Below are positions 1-8,278 of a stretch of DNA of 64,000 nucleotides, in pieces. The stretch spans positions 7,778 to 71,777 of the forward strand of contig DASSEX010000066.1 in assembly GCA_035695045.1 (NCBI GenBank), written 5' to 3'. A model generated the notes under the pieces. The model made no database searches and was not told the DNA's origin. It saw nothing but the letters and a program-made list of their open reading frames with translations. The translations under genes were made by a program, and so were the position numbers. This stretch comes from DASSKP01 sp035695045 (GTDB lineage: Bacteria; Actinomycetota; Actinomycetes; JAFAQI01). Each line of letters begins with the position of its first letter. Position 1 is the first letter of the stretch.

Positions 1-588
1 GCCGGAGCCCTCGGACACCTTGCCGTCCGGCGTCAGCATGATCGCCTCGTCATAACCGGCCTTGAGCGCCGCGACCTTGGCCAGTGACGAGTTGATGTAC
101 TGCCCGGTGGCCTTGCCGGCCGGCGGGATCGTGTTGTGGCCGATCCGCTGCCAGCTCGAGACGTGGACGCGGCAGCCCTTCTCGGCGGCGTCGGCCCCGA
201 GGTAGGCACCCCACGGCCAGCACGCGATCGAGGCCCCCGTCTTGCTCGGCAGCGGGTTGAGGCCCATCTCGCCGTAGCCGAGGTAGAGCAGAGGCCGGAT
301 GTAGCACTCGTCCACGGCGTTGACCCGGACGAGCTCCTTGGTCGCCTCGACCATCTGCTCGGGCGTCCACGCCGGCTGCATGAAGTAGATGTGCGCGGAG
401 CGGAAGAGCCGGTTGATGTGGTCGGTCAGCCGGAAGATCGCCGGACCCCGCTCCGTCGCGTACGCGCGCACGCCCTCGAAGACGCCCCAGCCGTAGTGCA
501 GCGTGGGGTTGAGGATGTGGATCTTCGCCTCGTCCCAGTCCACGAGCTCACCGTCCATCCAGATCTTCTTGGTCGGGGTGATCGGCAT
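1..588 (-). CDS. ilvE: Branched-chain amino acid aminotransferase, C-terminus cut off by window edge
   Basis: PLP-dependent transaminase for the last step of Leu, Ile and Val synthesis (and first step of their breakdown), using glutamate/2-oxoglutarate. The 196 visible residues begin MPITPTKKIWMDG and carry the class IV features NPTLHYGWGVFEGVRAY near residue 30, YIRPLLYLGYGEMG near 110, and YDEAIMLTPDGKVSEGSG at the window edge. The PLP lysine lies in the GKATGQYINSSLAK region. The ATG at 588 has an AGGAG ribosome site 7 bases upstream. leuB ends 36 bases upstream on the same strand, so the two are probably co-transcribed. The 3' part of the gene lies outside the window. Confidence 0.95.
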   Translation of the reverse strand, partial: MPITPTKKIWMDGELVDWDEAKIHILNPTLHYGWGVFEGVRAYATERGPAIFRLTDHINRLFRSAHIYFMQPAWTPEQMVEATKELVRVNAVDECYIRPLLYLGYGEMGLNPLPSKTGASIACWPWGAYLGADAAEKGCRVHVSSWQRIGHNTIPPAGKATGQYINSSLAKVAALKAGYDEAIMLTPDGKVSEGSG

Positions 589-624
589 CGTGAGCTCCTG
601 TCCGGCGGGCGTTCGACCAGTATC

Positions 625-1674
625 TCAGGTCAACCGGCCGGCGACGGCGTCCCCGATGTCGCTCGTCGACCGTCCGACGCCCTCCGAACGGGTCGCCAGG
701 TCGGCCGCGACTGCGGCCTCGACGCGCGCGGCAGCTGCTGCGCGGCCGACGTGGTCGAGCAACATGCTGACGGACAGGATCGTCGCCGTCGGGTCGGCGA
801 TGCCCTTCCCCGCGATGTCCGGTGCGCTTCCGTGAACCGGCTCGAACATGCTCGGTGCGGTCCCGTCGACGTTGAGGTTTCCGCTCGCGGCGAGACCCAT
901 GCCGCCCGCGACGGCCGCGCCGAGGTCCGTGACGATGTCGCCGAAGAGGTTGTCGGTCACGACGACGTCGAAGCGCTGCGGCTGCGTCACGAAGTAGAGG
1001 CAGGCCGCATCGACATGGGCGTAGTCGACCTCGACGTCCGGGAAGTCCGGCTTGACGGCGTCGACCGTCCGAAGCCACAGCGAGCCGGCGTGCGTGAGCA
1101 CATTGGTCTTGTGGACGAGCGTCAGCTTGCGGCGTGGCCGTGCGGCGGCCCGCCCGAAGGCGTCACGCACGACCCGCTCGACGCCGTGGCGCGTGTTGAC
1201 GCTCTCCTCGACGGCGACCTCGTGCGGTCCCCCGCCACGCAGTGCGCCACCGATGCCGGCGTACGGGCCTTCGGTGCCTTCGCGCACGACGATGATGTCG
1301 ACGTCTTCCGGCCGTACGCCGGCAAGTGGTGTGCCGACGCCCGGGTAGAGCTTCACCGGGCGCAGGTTCACCGCGTGCTCGAAGGCGAACCGGAGCTTCA
1401 GCAGGAGGCCGCGCTCGAGGACGCCGGACGGGACGCCCGGGTCACCGACGGCGCCGAGCAGGATCGCGTCGTGCTCCCTCAGCTCCTCCAGCACGGAGTC
1501 GGGCAGCGTTTCGCCGCTGCGGTGCCAGCGAGCAGCGCCGAGGTCGTAGGTCGTCGCGTCGACCTTGTCGCCGTCGACCGCGAGCGCGGCGTCCAGCACC
1601 TTGAGGCCCTCGGCGACCACCTCGGTGCCGATGCCGTCACCGGGAATGACCGCCAGCCGCAACGTCGTGTCCAC
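625..1674 (-). CDS. leuB: 3-isopropylmalate dehydrogenase
   Basis: NAD-dependent oxidative decarboxylation of 3-isopropylmalate to 2-oxoisocaproate in leucine synthesis; cytoplasmic homodimer. 349 residues, full length for the short actinobacterial type. The N-terminus RLAVIPGDGIGTEVVAEG and the C-terminal NAD loop EPVHGSAPDIAGKGIADPTA are typical of the isocitrate/isopropylmalate dehydrogenase family. The start is GTG at 1674. No Shine-Dalgarno sequence is visible; a TAGTCT box ends 8 bases before the GTG, suggesting leaderless translation. ilvE follows after 36 bases. Confidence 0.96.
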   Translation of the reverse strand: MDTTLRLAVIPGDGIGTEVVAEGLKVLDAALAVDGDKVDATTYDLGAARWHRSGETLPDSVLEELREHDAILLGAVGDPGVPSGVLERGLLLKLRFAFEHAVNLRPVKLYPGVGTPLAGVRPEDVDIIVVREGTEGPYAGIGGALRGGGPHEVAVEESVNTRHGVERVVRDAFGRAAARPRRKLTLVHKTNVLTHAGSLWLRTVDAVKPDFPDVEVDYAHVDAACLYFVTQPQRFDVVVTDNLFGDIVTDLGAAVAGGMGLAASGNLNVDGTAPSMFEPVHGSAPDIAGKGIADPTATILSVSMLLDHVGRAAAAARVEAAVAADLATRSEGVGRSTSDIGDAVAGRLT

Positions 1675-1682
1675 GCCTTCGC

Positions 1683-1688
1683 AGACTA
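1683..1688 (-). promoter_or_regulatory. -10 box for a leaderless leuB mRNA
   Basis: TAGTCT on the minus strand, followed by 8 bases and then the GTG of leuB. The spacing puts the expected transcription start at or next to the start codon. No convincing -35 hexamer is visible. Confidence 0.5.
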
Positions 1689-1723
1689 CCGAGCGCCGGA
1701 GGACGTTCCGCCCGCTGAGACGC

Positions 1724-1760
1724 CGTCGGCCCCCGCACCACGAAGGTACGGGGGCCGACG
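1724..1760 (-). terminator. Hairpin terminator after the subtilase gene
   Basis: A perfect 12-bp stem (CGTCGGCCCCCG pairing with CGGGGGCCGACG) around a 13-base loop in which ACC/GGT can pair further. It lies 15 bases past the subtilase stop codon and before the leuB promoter. There is no T-run, as is common in actinobacteria. Confidence 0.75.
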
Positions 1761-1775
1761 CGCGACCTGCTCAGG

Positions 1776-4700
1776 TCAGCTGACCGTCACCGTGACTGAG
1801 CCATGGCTCGGCCGCTGGTTGGAGTTGCCGCTGTAGACGACCTTCACCGTGTGCTTGCCCTTGAGGAAGCCGGTTTCCGACCTGCTCGCGTGACCGTGCA
1901 CCAGCTTGATCGCCTTGCCCCACTTCTTGCCGTCGACGAAGAACGTCACCGTTCCTCGCGGAGTGGCAGTGGTGCCCGACACCCCGCGAACGGTCGCGGT
2001 GAAGGTGACCCTCTGTCCCTTCACCGGCGTGGTGTCACTCGCGTGGACCCTCGTCCGCGTGCCCTGCCGGACGACGGTCAACAGCGCCGGCGCCGACGAG
2101 GACGGCGCGTCCACGGTGTCCCCGAGGTAGTTCGCGCTGATGCTGTACGCCGTCGACCGGGCGTTGAGCCGCGGCAACACGAACGTCGAGGCACCGTTGT
2201 GGAGCGTGTGCGTCGCCACTGTGTGACCGTCGACGAGCAGCTGCACCTGGCCCGTGGCCTGCGGCCCGGTGCCGTCACCCGCGGTGACGTCCACGGTCGC
2301 CGTCACCGGCTGGCTGTACTGCGCCTTGGACCGCGACAGCGTCACCGTCGACGCCGTCGTGTCCCTGACGTCGACCACGTCTGTCGTCTGCCCGTTGCCG
2401 TTGTTCAGGTGGACGAGCAGCAGCTTGTTCGCGCCGTCCGCCGCCAGCTGCGCCCTGTTACGGGCGACGTCGAGGGTGTTGGTGCCCTCGTCCAGCCAGT
2501 AGAGCGGGTAGTCCGCGTAGCCGTTGTTGGACTGGAAGCTGCTGTTGAACGCGTTCTCGGCGTACGGAACGCTCGACGGGTTCGAGTCGTTCGCGTCGTC
2601 GACGGTCAGACCCGGCGTGTGGAAGTTGAAGTGCGCCGGAGCCGTCTCGTCCGCGAGACCGCTGTAGATGCTGTTCGCGTCGACCCAGTAGGTGATGTTG
2701 CCGCTCGGAGCGATCGCATCGAGCGCCGACGACGCCACCGGCAGGACCATCGTGTCGTTGCCGAACGCGTTGCTGTCCGCGTCGCCCGTCACGCCGTTCA
2801 ACGCCTCGACGTCGAGGATGTGGCTGAACGTCGGGTCGAACAGAACCGAGAGCATGTCGTCATCGCCGGCGTAGGTGTTGACCAGCACTGCGTCCGGCTG
2901 GCCGTCACCGTTGCCGTCGATGTTGACGTCGTACTCGTGGTAGCCCGCCGGGCTGCGCCACGGTCCGAACGCCGACACCGCGAAGTACGTCAGCGAGTTG
3001 TCCGGCGAGTCACCGAAAGAGGCGATCGACTGGTAGTCCGAGGCCGCGCCGACGTAGTGGATGTCGGCGGCCGCGTCGTCCGGCATGACGGTGCAGGTCG
3101 AGATGTCCGTGTCGGCCGAGGTGCAGGCCGGCTTCTGCGGACTCGTGGCGCCCAGCTCGAAGCCCGCCACCACTGACTGGTAGTCGGAGGTGTTGAACCC
3201 GTTGCCGCTGAGCGCGAGCGAGCCGAAGTCGAGGCCCGGCCGGGTGTCGTCGGCGTTGTAGTCGCCGAAGGAGACCGAGTCGGACGCGGCGTGCATCTGT
3301 GACGTGGCCTTCGGCGCCGCGTACATCGGGAGTCGAAGGGCCTCGTTGCCACCCTGGCTGAGGGTCACCCAGCCGCTGGCCTCGGGCACGTAGTAGTTCG
3401 GCAGGCCCACGGCCGGGTCGGTCGCGTTGCGCGTCGCGTCGATCGGCCGGTCGAGCTGGCTCGGGTCGACGGTCATCGACAGGTTGACCAGGCGCGACGA
3501 GTTCGCCGGAACGGTCACCGTCGACGGCAGCGAGAACGTCACTCCCGCCGGCTGGGTGCCGGAGTTCGCCGGGTTGTAGCCCAGGTCGTAGGTCTGGTCG
3601 CTGCCGGAGTCGTTCTCCACCTTGAACTGACGGGTGAGCGTCGTCGTCTGGGTGATCTCCGGCTGGCCGAACGACAGGCCGACGCCGCCGCTGTTGCCGA
3701 AGGCGTAGGCAAGCACATCGGTGCTGACGGCCCGGTCGACCTCGGCCCGCCCGGAACCGACGCGGTCCGGCGCCTCCGTGTCGCCGTTGGGAGCAGTCAC
3801 CGGCGCCGCGGCAGTGTCCATCAGAGCAGCCTTGATCTGCTCGGGGTACCACGACGGGTGCGCAGCCTTCACCAGAGCAGCCATGCCGGTCGTGTGCGGC
3901 GCAGCCATGGACGTGCCGCTCATGGACGCACCCTCGTTACCGGTGCCGATCGCCGTCGAGAAGACGGAGACGCCCGGCGCCGCGATGTCCGGCTTGACCA
4001 CGTTGGGGTCACCCCAGCCTCGCGACGAGAAGGAGGCGACCTGGTCGGTCTTGCTCGGGTCCATCACGGTGACGGAGTTGCGCAGGTCGTAGGTCAGCGT
4101 GACGTTGAGGCTGCCCGCCTCGGCATCGGCACGCAGGGAGTCCGAGTCGACCTTGCGGATCTGGAAGGTGGGGATGTCCGCGGAGCCGTAGATGCCGGCA
4201 GCGAAGGCGTCCTGGTCGTCGCTGAAGATGACGCCGATGGCGCCGGCTGCGAACGCGTTGTTGGCGCGCTTGATCGAGCCGCAAGCCCGCACCGCGTCGT
4301 CGTCGGTCCACTCCTCCCAGGCGATCTTCCCTGCGACCAGTGTCTTCTGCGTGTCGCTGAAGGCACTACAGCCGTCCGCGTTGCCCGCGCTGAAGTCGTC
4401 ACCGGGCTGCCAGGCGGGGTTGACGGCCTGCACGTCTCCGGTCACCGGGCCGTTGTTCGCCCAGTCGTAGAGCACGTTGCGCTGGCCGGCGATCTTCTGG
4501 CTGACGGGAGTGTTCTCCTGCATGGCGTCGAAGACGGCCATCGCGTCGTCCGACGCCGCGACGCTGATGACGCGGCTGGCACCGGCCGGCGTGCCGGCGA
4601 TCGCCTGCGTGTCACCGCCGTTACCGGCCGAGGCGACGACCGTGGTGCCGAGCAGCGCGAGGTTGTTCGACGCCACCGCGTCGGCGTCGTCGGGCACACC

Positions 4701-5891
4701 GAAGTCGGAGCCGAGCGACATGTTCACCACATCGAGGTGGTCGTTGAAGTTGCCGTCACCGTTCGGGTCGCTGGCCCAGTCGAGCGCTTCGCTGACCAGG
4801 TTGGTGTCGCCCTCGCAACCGAAGACGCGGATCGCATACAGCTCAGCACCAGGCGCCACGCCCGGACCGATGCGGAACATGCTGCGGTACTGGTCCGAAG
4901 TGAGCGCATTGAGCGTGCTGTAGCCGCCGGTGTAGGTCGTGCCGTCGCTGGCCACGCCGTAGCCCGCGGCTGTGCCGGCGACGTGCGAGCCGTGGCCTTC
5001 GCAGTCGAGCGGGTTGGGGTCGGTGTGCGGGATCGCCGCGGCGCCACCGGCAGCCGGGTCGTACGCGTCGCCCGCGAGGTCGACGCCCCCGACAACCTTC
5101 TTCGACGGGTAGTCGCCGCTCGGCACGTTCAGCGTCGCCGAGTCGTCGACCGCGTGGTCGGCGTCGTATGCCCGGCTGTTGCCCGTGCCGCCGAAGGTGG
5201 CGTGGGTGTAGTCGATCCCGGTGTCGATGATGCCGATCTTCACGCCCACGCCGGTGTCCTTGTCGGCGCCGCCCGCCCAGACCTGCGGAGCACCGACCAG
5301 CGGCACCGTCGACGAGTTGTTGACGTGGTACGTCGCCAAGGGGTGGATGGCCGTGACGCCGGAGAGGCGCGCGATCGCGGCGAGATGCGACACGTCGGTG
5401 CGCACCGCGATACCGGCGTAGACGTTGCGGACCGTGTAGAGCGTCCGTGCGGCGGTCGTCGGTGCGGAGAAGTGCGACTGGACGGAGTGCGCCAGCGTCG
5501 AGATCTGCGCCTGCTCGCTGCGGGCGGCGCTCACCGCGGCCGTCTGGCCGTGCACGCGAGCGGCGACGTACGCGCGGATCGCGGGGCGGGCCGACAGCTG
5601 GACCATCGCGTTCACGACACCGTGCGCCGGGAACTGCGAGCGGACGAAGCCGTCGCTCGCACCGTGCTGGTGCGCAAGAGCCTGCAGGCCTCCCATGGCC
5701 CGCAGCGCCTTCAGCGCGCTCGTCCTGGCCGCGTTGTGCTTCGCCGCGATCGCGTGAAGGCTGTGGCCGGAGCCGCCGGCGGCGGAGGCGGTGGCCGCAG
5801 CCGGCGCCAGTGTGCTCACCGCGGCCGCTACAACGAGGGCGCGCGCCGCTGTGCGGCCGCCGCGACGCCCGGAGAGGCTGAACCTGCTCAC
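1776..5891 (-). CDS. Secreted subtilisin-like serine protease (S8) with PA insert and C-terminal Ig-like domains
   Basis: Extracellular endopeptidase. GTG start at 5891 with GGGAG 7 bases upstream gives 1371 residues, starting with a twin-arginine-like, alanine-rich signal peptide (about 1-37). An I9-type propeptide region follows. The catalytic triad is Asp223 (IGIIDTGIDYTH), His300 (CEGHGSHVAG) and Ser661 (SGTSMAAPH). A protease-associated insert lies at about 480-590, in the stretch AGAIGVIFSDDQDAFAAG. After the catalytic domain come a long beta-rich region and two C-terminal Ig-like repeats (about 1190-1371, the last containing GTVTFFVDGKKWGK), probably for cell-wall or substrate binding. 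An upstream in-frame ATG at 6062 exists but would place the signal peptide internally. The gene stands alone, with a terminator downstream. Confidence 0.93.
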   Translation of the reverse strand: MSRFSLSGRRGGRTAARALVVAAAVSTLAPAAATASAAGGSGHSLHAIAAKHNAARTSALKALRAMGGLQALAHQHGASDGFVRSQFPAHGVVNAMVQLSARPAIRAYVAARVHGQTAAVSAARSEQAQISTLAHSVQSHFSAPTTAARTLYTVRNVYAGIAVRTDVSHLAAIARLSGVTAIHPLATYHVNNSSTVPLVGAPQVWAGGADKDTGVGVKIGIIDTGIDYTHATFGGTGNSRAYDADHAVDDSATLNVPSGDYPSKKVVGGVDLAGDAYDPAAGGAAAIPHTDPNPLDCEGHGSHVAGTAAGYGVASDGTTYTGGYSTLNALTSDQYRSMFRIGPGVAPGAELYAIRVFGCEGDTNLVSEALDWASDPNGDGNFNDHLDVVNMSLGSDFGVPDDADAVASNNLALLGTTVVASAGNGGDTQAIAGTPAGASRVISVAASDDAMAVFDAMQENTPVSQKIAGQRNVLYDWANNGPVTGDVQAVNPAWQPGDDFSAGNADGCSAFSDTQKTLVAGKIAWEEWTDDDAVRACGSIKRANNAFAAGAIGVIFSDDQDAFAAGIYGSADIPTFQIRKVDSDSLRADAEAGSLNVTLTYDLRNSVTVMDPSKTDQVASFSSRGWGDPNVVKPDIAAPGVSVFSTAIGTGNEGASMSGTSMAAPHTTGMAALVKAAHPSWYPEQIKAALMDTAAAPVTAPNGDTEAPDRVGSGRAEVDRAVSTDVLAYAFGNSGGVGLSFGQPEITQTTTLTRQFKVENDSGSDQTYDLGYNPANSGTQPAGVTFSLPSTVTVPANSSRLVNLSMTVDPSQLDRPIDATRNATDPAVGLPNYYVPEASGWVTLSQGGNEALRLPMYAAPKATSQMHAASDSVSFGDYNADDTRPGLDFGSLALSGNGFNTSDYQSVVAGFELGATSPQKPACTSADTDISTCTVMPDDAAADIHYVGAASDYQSIASFGDSPDNSLTYFAVSAFGPWRSPAGYHEYDVNIDGNGDGQPDAVLVNTYAGDDDMLSVLFDPTFSHILDVEALNGVTGDADSNAFGNDTMVLPVASSALDAIAPSGNITYWVDANSIYSGLADETAPAHFNFHTPGLTVDDANDSNPSSVPYAENAFNSSFQSNNGYADYPLYWLDEGTNTLDVARNRAQLAADGANKLLLVHLNNGNGQTTDVVDVRDTTASTVTLSRSKAQYSQPVTATVDVTAGDGTGPQATGQVQLLVDGHTVATHTLHNGASTFVLPRLNARSTAYSISANYLGDTVDAPSSSAPALLTVVRQGTRTRVHASDTTPVKGQRVTFTATVRGVSGTTATPRGTVTFFVDGKKWGKAIKLVHGHASRSETGFLKGKHTVKVVYSGNSNQRPSHGSVTVTVS

Positions 5892-6140
5892 GAACACTCC
5901 CGAACGGGGCGCTCGACCCTGCCCGCAGGCAAGCAGCGGCCGACCGTGGCCGTGCAGGGATCTCCCCGTGTCGGGCCGGAACGTATTGCGGCCAGGGGTG
6001 TCACGACCGGCGAATGGCGAAAGTCGCCCGCCGATGTCACCGCGGAGTGACTCGGACGTCACACCATCCGGCCGAAGCCGCCTGCGTCACTTCGGGGGGA
6101 TTGCGTCGTTGTGCCCACCGACGCAAGAGAGGGGACCACC

Positions 6141-6521
6141 GTGTCGTTGCTGCGCCGACGTGAACCCGCCGCACCCGCCATTGACGACGACGTGATCGTC
6201 GATGCGTCACCCGCGACTGTCGAGCCGGAGGACAGCTTCCTGCGCGACGAGGTCGACCCCGATCCTCTGGTCGAGGAGGCCGTGGAGCGACTGCGCGACG
6301 CTCTCGGCACGCTCGTCGCCCGCGACGAGTGGGGCCGGCCGCTTCCCTGGCGCCAGGTTGCGCGAATCGCGATCGGCCCGCTGCTGACTCAGCTGCGGGA
6401 CGTTCAGACCGCGGCACAGCTGCTGGACGCCACCCGCCCGGACCCGTCCGCGGTTCCGTCCCAGAACCGCACCGAGGTCGGCTCGGGCTGGCCCGGTGAC
6501 GCGCTGTTCTGGAACGACTGA
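6141..6521 (+). CDS. Hypothetical protein, 126 residues
   Basis: No family recognised. The GTG at 6141 has a good ribosome site (GAGAGGGG, 6 bases away), which I prefer to the in-frame ATG at 6111. The protein is acidic and mostly helical, with a core LVEEAVERLRDALGTLVARD followed by a hydrophobic stretch around IAIGPLLTQL. It ends in a short tail, WPGDALFWND. No signal peptide or membrane segment is seen. It is transcribed divergently from the subtilase gene. The opposite-strand reading frame here is arginine/proline-rich and looks like a shadow. Confidence 0.6.
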   Translation: MSLLRRREPAAPAIDDDVIVDASPATVEPEDSFLRDEVDPDPLVEEAVERLRDALGTLVARDEWGRPLPWRQVARIAIGPLLTQLRDVQTAAQLLDATRPDPSAVPSQNRTEVGSGWPGDALFWND

Positions 6522-6563
6522 CCGGTTTGGGCTGTGGTGTGACGGTTGGCAGTGTTACCTGTC

Positions 6564-6592
6564 TTGACCCGTTACAGCCTGTTACCTAGCGT
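6564..6592 (+). promoter_or_regulatory. Sigma-70-type promoter of the Asp-box protein gene
   Basis: TTGACC, a 17-base spacer and TAGCGT: a near-consensus housekeeping promoter. The predicted start near 6599 leaves a 5' leader of about 30 bases before the ATG at 6630. Confidence 0.7.
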
Positions 6593-6629
6593 TTCGCGCA
6601 TCCCCCTCCATCCCTTCCCGGGAGTTCGT

Positions 6630-8090
6630 ATGCGCCGATCGCGTCTCGCCGCCCTCGCTGCGTCCAGCCTGCTGGTCGCCGCTGTCTACGTCGTCAACGA
6701 CGCCGCGTCCGCGACGGCGACTGGGGGGACGTTCGGCACCGGGACGCCGGAGTTCGTCAACTCGGCGGCGCCTTCGAACATCGACAAGGGGCTGCTCGCC
6801 AACGTCGACTTCGCCGGCGAGCCTTCCATCGGCGTCAACTGGAAGTCGGGGGCTGCGCTCTTCCAGGCGAGCAACAGCACCTACAAGGTCACCTTCGACA
6901 ACTCGACCGCCACGCCGACGGTCGCGTGGTCCGACGTCTCGTCTCCGTTCTCGCAGTTCAACCTGGACCCGATCCTCGCGACCAACTCTGCTACCGGCAC
7001 CACGATCGCCGGCGGTGACGACGGCCCCTGCGCGGTGATGTCGGTCACTCACGACGACGGCGCCTCGTGGCTGCCGACGGCACCGTGCCCGCTGACGGCC
7101 GACCACCCGACCGTCGGCATCGGCCCCGCGTCGTCCAGCACACCGACGGTGAGTGGCGAGGTCGGCTACTTCTGCCAGCAGACGGACGTCGACGAGTGCT
7201 CACACAGCCTCGACGGCGGAACGACGTGGTCGCCCGGTGTCACCGACCCGAACCTGACCTGCTTGAGCCTGCACGGTCACGTGAAGATCGCTCCGGACGG
7301 GACGGCGTACGTGCCGAGCGCCAACTGCTTCGACTCGTCGGGCAACCCCGAGGTCGGCGCCTTCACCAGCTCCGACAACGGCTTCACGTGGTCGGGCTAC
7401 GCGATCGCGAACGCGCCGACTCCTCCCGACGGCTTCGACCCGAGCATCGGCATCGACAAGAGCGGTCGCGTCTACGAGTCGTGGTCGGCGAAGCAGCCGA
7501 ATGGCGACTACCACCCGGTCATCACCTGGTCGGACGACAAGGGCGCCACGTGGTCACCGCAGGTGGACCTCGCCACCACGGTGCCCTCGGGCCTCGGCGC
7601 GGCGACGTTCGAGGCAGCTGTCGCGGGTGACTCCGGTCGCGCCGCCGTGGCCTACCTCGGCTCGCCGACTCCGACCAACGGCAAGGACCCGTTCTCGACC
7701 GGATACGTCGGCACCTGGTACCTGTATGTCTCCTACACCTACGACGGCGGCGCCCACTGGCAGACCGTGCAGGCGACGCCGGACCCGGTCCAGATCGGTG
7801 AGATCGACGCCGGTGGCACGACGACGAACGGACAGCGCAACCTGCTGGACTTCATGGACGCATCGCTGACGAAGGACGGTCGTGTCGTGGTCGGCTACGC
7901 CGACGGATGCCTCAACAGCTGCAACACCGCCGCGCAGTCGCAGGACGCCTGGGCGACCGTCGCCTACCAGTCGGCGGGCGAAGGGCTCTGCGCCGCCTAC
8001 GACAGCGTCGCGCCCGCAGCGACCACCACGACCGGCACGACCGGCACGACGACTCCAACGACACTCGTAGGCCGGCTCACCACACACTGA
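6630..8090 (+). CDS. Secreted Asp-box (BNR) repeat beta-propeller protein, sialidase-like
   Basis: The ATG at 6630 follows GGGAG by 6 bases; 486 residues. An N-terminal signal peptide (MRRSRLAALAASSLLVAAVY) is followed by at least four Asp-box motifs: DDGASW, LDGGTTW, SDNGFTW and DDKGATW, plus YDGGAHW. These motifs mark six-bladed propellers of the sialidase/BNR superfamily. The catalytic arginine triad and the FRIP motif of true sialidases were not recognised, so enzyme activity is uncertain. Paired cysteines fit an exported protein. The C-terminus is a threonine-rich tail. A sialidase-fold binding or hydrolase protein is the safest call. Confidence 0.8.
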   Translation: MRRSRLAALAASSLLVAAVYVVNDAASATATGGTFGTGTPEFVNSAAPSNIDKGLLANVDFAGEPSIGVNWKSGAALFQASNSTYKVTFDNSTATPTVAWSDVSSPFSQFNLDPILATNSATGTTIAGGDDGPCAVMSVTHDDGASWLPTAPCPLTADHPTVGIGPASSSTPTVSGEVGYFCQQTDVDECSHSLDGGTTWSPGVTDPNLTCLSLHGHVKIAPDGTAYVPSANCFDSSGNPEVGAFTSSDNGFTWSGYAIANAPTPPDGFDPSIGIDKSGRVYESWSAKQPNGDYHPVITWSDDKGATWSPQVDLATTVPSGLGAATFEAAVAGDSGRAAVAYLGSPTPTNGKDPFSTGYVGTWYLYVSYTYDGGAHWQTVQATPDPVQIGEIDAGGTTTNGQRNLLDFMDASLTKDGRVVVGYADGCLNSCNTAAQSQDAWATVAYQSAGEGLCAAYDSVAPAATTTTGTTGTTTPTTLVGRLTTH

Positions 8091-8097
8091 CCACAAG

Positions 8098-8159
8098 GTT
8101 GAGTGCGACGTAATCCCCCTTGCCAGGTGTCTCCCAAGGGGGATTACGTCGCACTCAAC
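8098..8159. terminator. 24-bp perfect inverted repeat, bidirectional terminator or repeat element
   Basis: Left arm 8098-8121 begins GTTGAGTGCGACGTAATC; the right arm 8136-8159 is its exact complement; the loop is 14 bases. Both arms carry an A/T-containing core followed by CCCCCTT/AAGGGGG. It sits between two convergent genes, so termination in both directions is the simplest role. Its length and perfection exceed the other hairpins in the window. Confidence 0.75.
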
Positions 8160-8202
8160 ATGGGGTCAGCGGGTGTCGCCTTGGGGTCAGCGAGAGTCGC
8201 CG
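8160..8202. repeat. Imperfect tandem duplication of about 21 bp
   Basis: Two adjacent copies of a unit starting TGGGGTCAGCG and ending GTCGCC, differing at a few internal positions. One copy is the 3' end of the small gene downstream of leuA (codons Gly-Asp-Ser-Arg-stop). The other would encode Gly-Asp-Thr-Arg-stop directly behind it. Confidence 0.7.
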
Positions 8203-8273
8203 CCGTTGTCCTGCCAGTCCAGCGAACGCTGCACCGCCTCGCGCGCCTCCTCGTTGATCTGCTCCTCGTCCAT
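8187..8273 (-). CDS. Small protein of 28 residues coupled to leuA
   Basis: The ATG at 8273 lies 5 bases after the leuA stop. GGAGGTGA overlaps the last leuA codons and its TGA, so a full-strength ribosome site is built into the end of leuA. The product begins MDEEQINEEAREAV and ends WQDNGGDSR; it is acidic and predicted to form one amphipathic helix. I do not recognise it. The ribosome site and spacing argue for real translation. It could be a small regulator or binding partner, or a chance product of coupling. Confidence 0.6.
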   Translation of the reverse strand: MDEEQINEEAREAVQRSLDWQDNGGDSR

Positions 8274-8278
8274 CGTCG

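Noticed and set aside
136..1836. A 566-codon plus-strand open frame across ilvE and leuB
   Set aside because: It is antisense to two conserved enzymes, is Arg/Val/Asp-rich without any motif, and is the usual high-GC shadow of the complementary frame.
3858..6050. A 730-codon plus-strand open frame opposite the subtilase gene
   Set aside because: The minus strand here encodes the intact catalytic triad. The plus frame is arginine-rich low-complexity sequence without a ribosome site.
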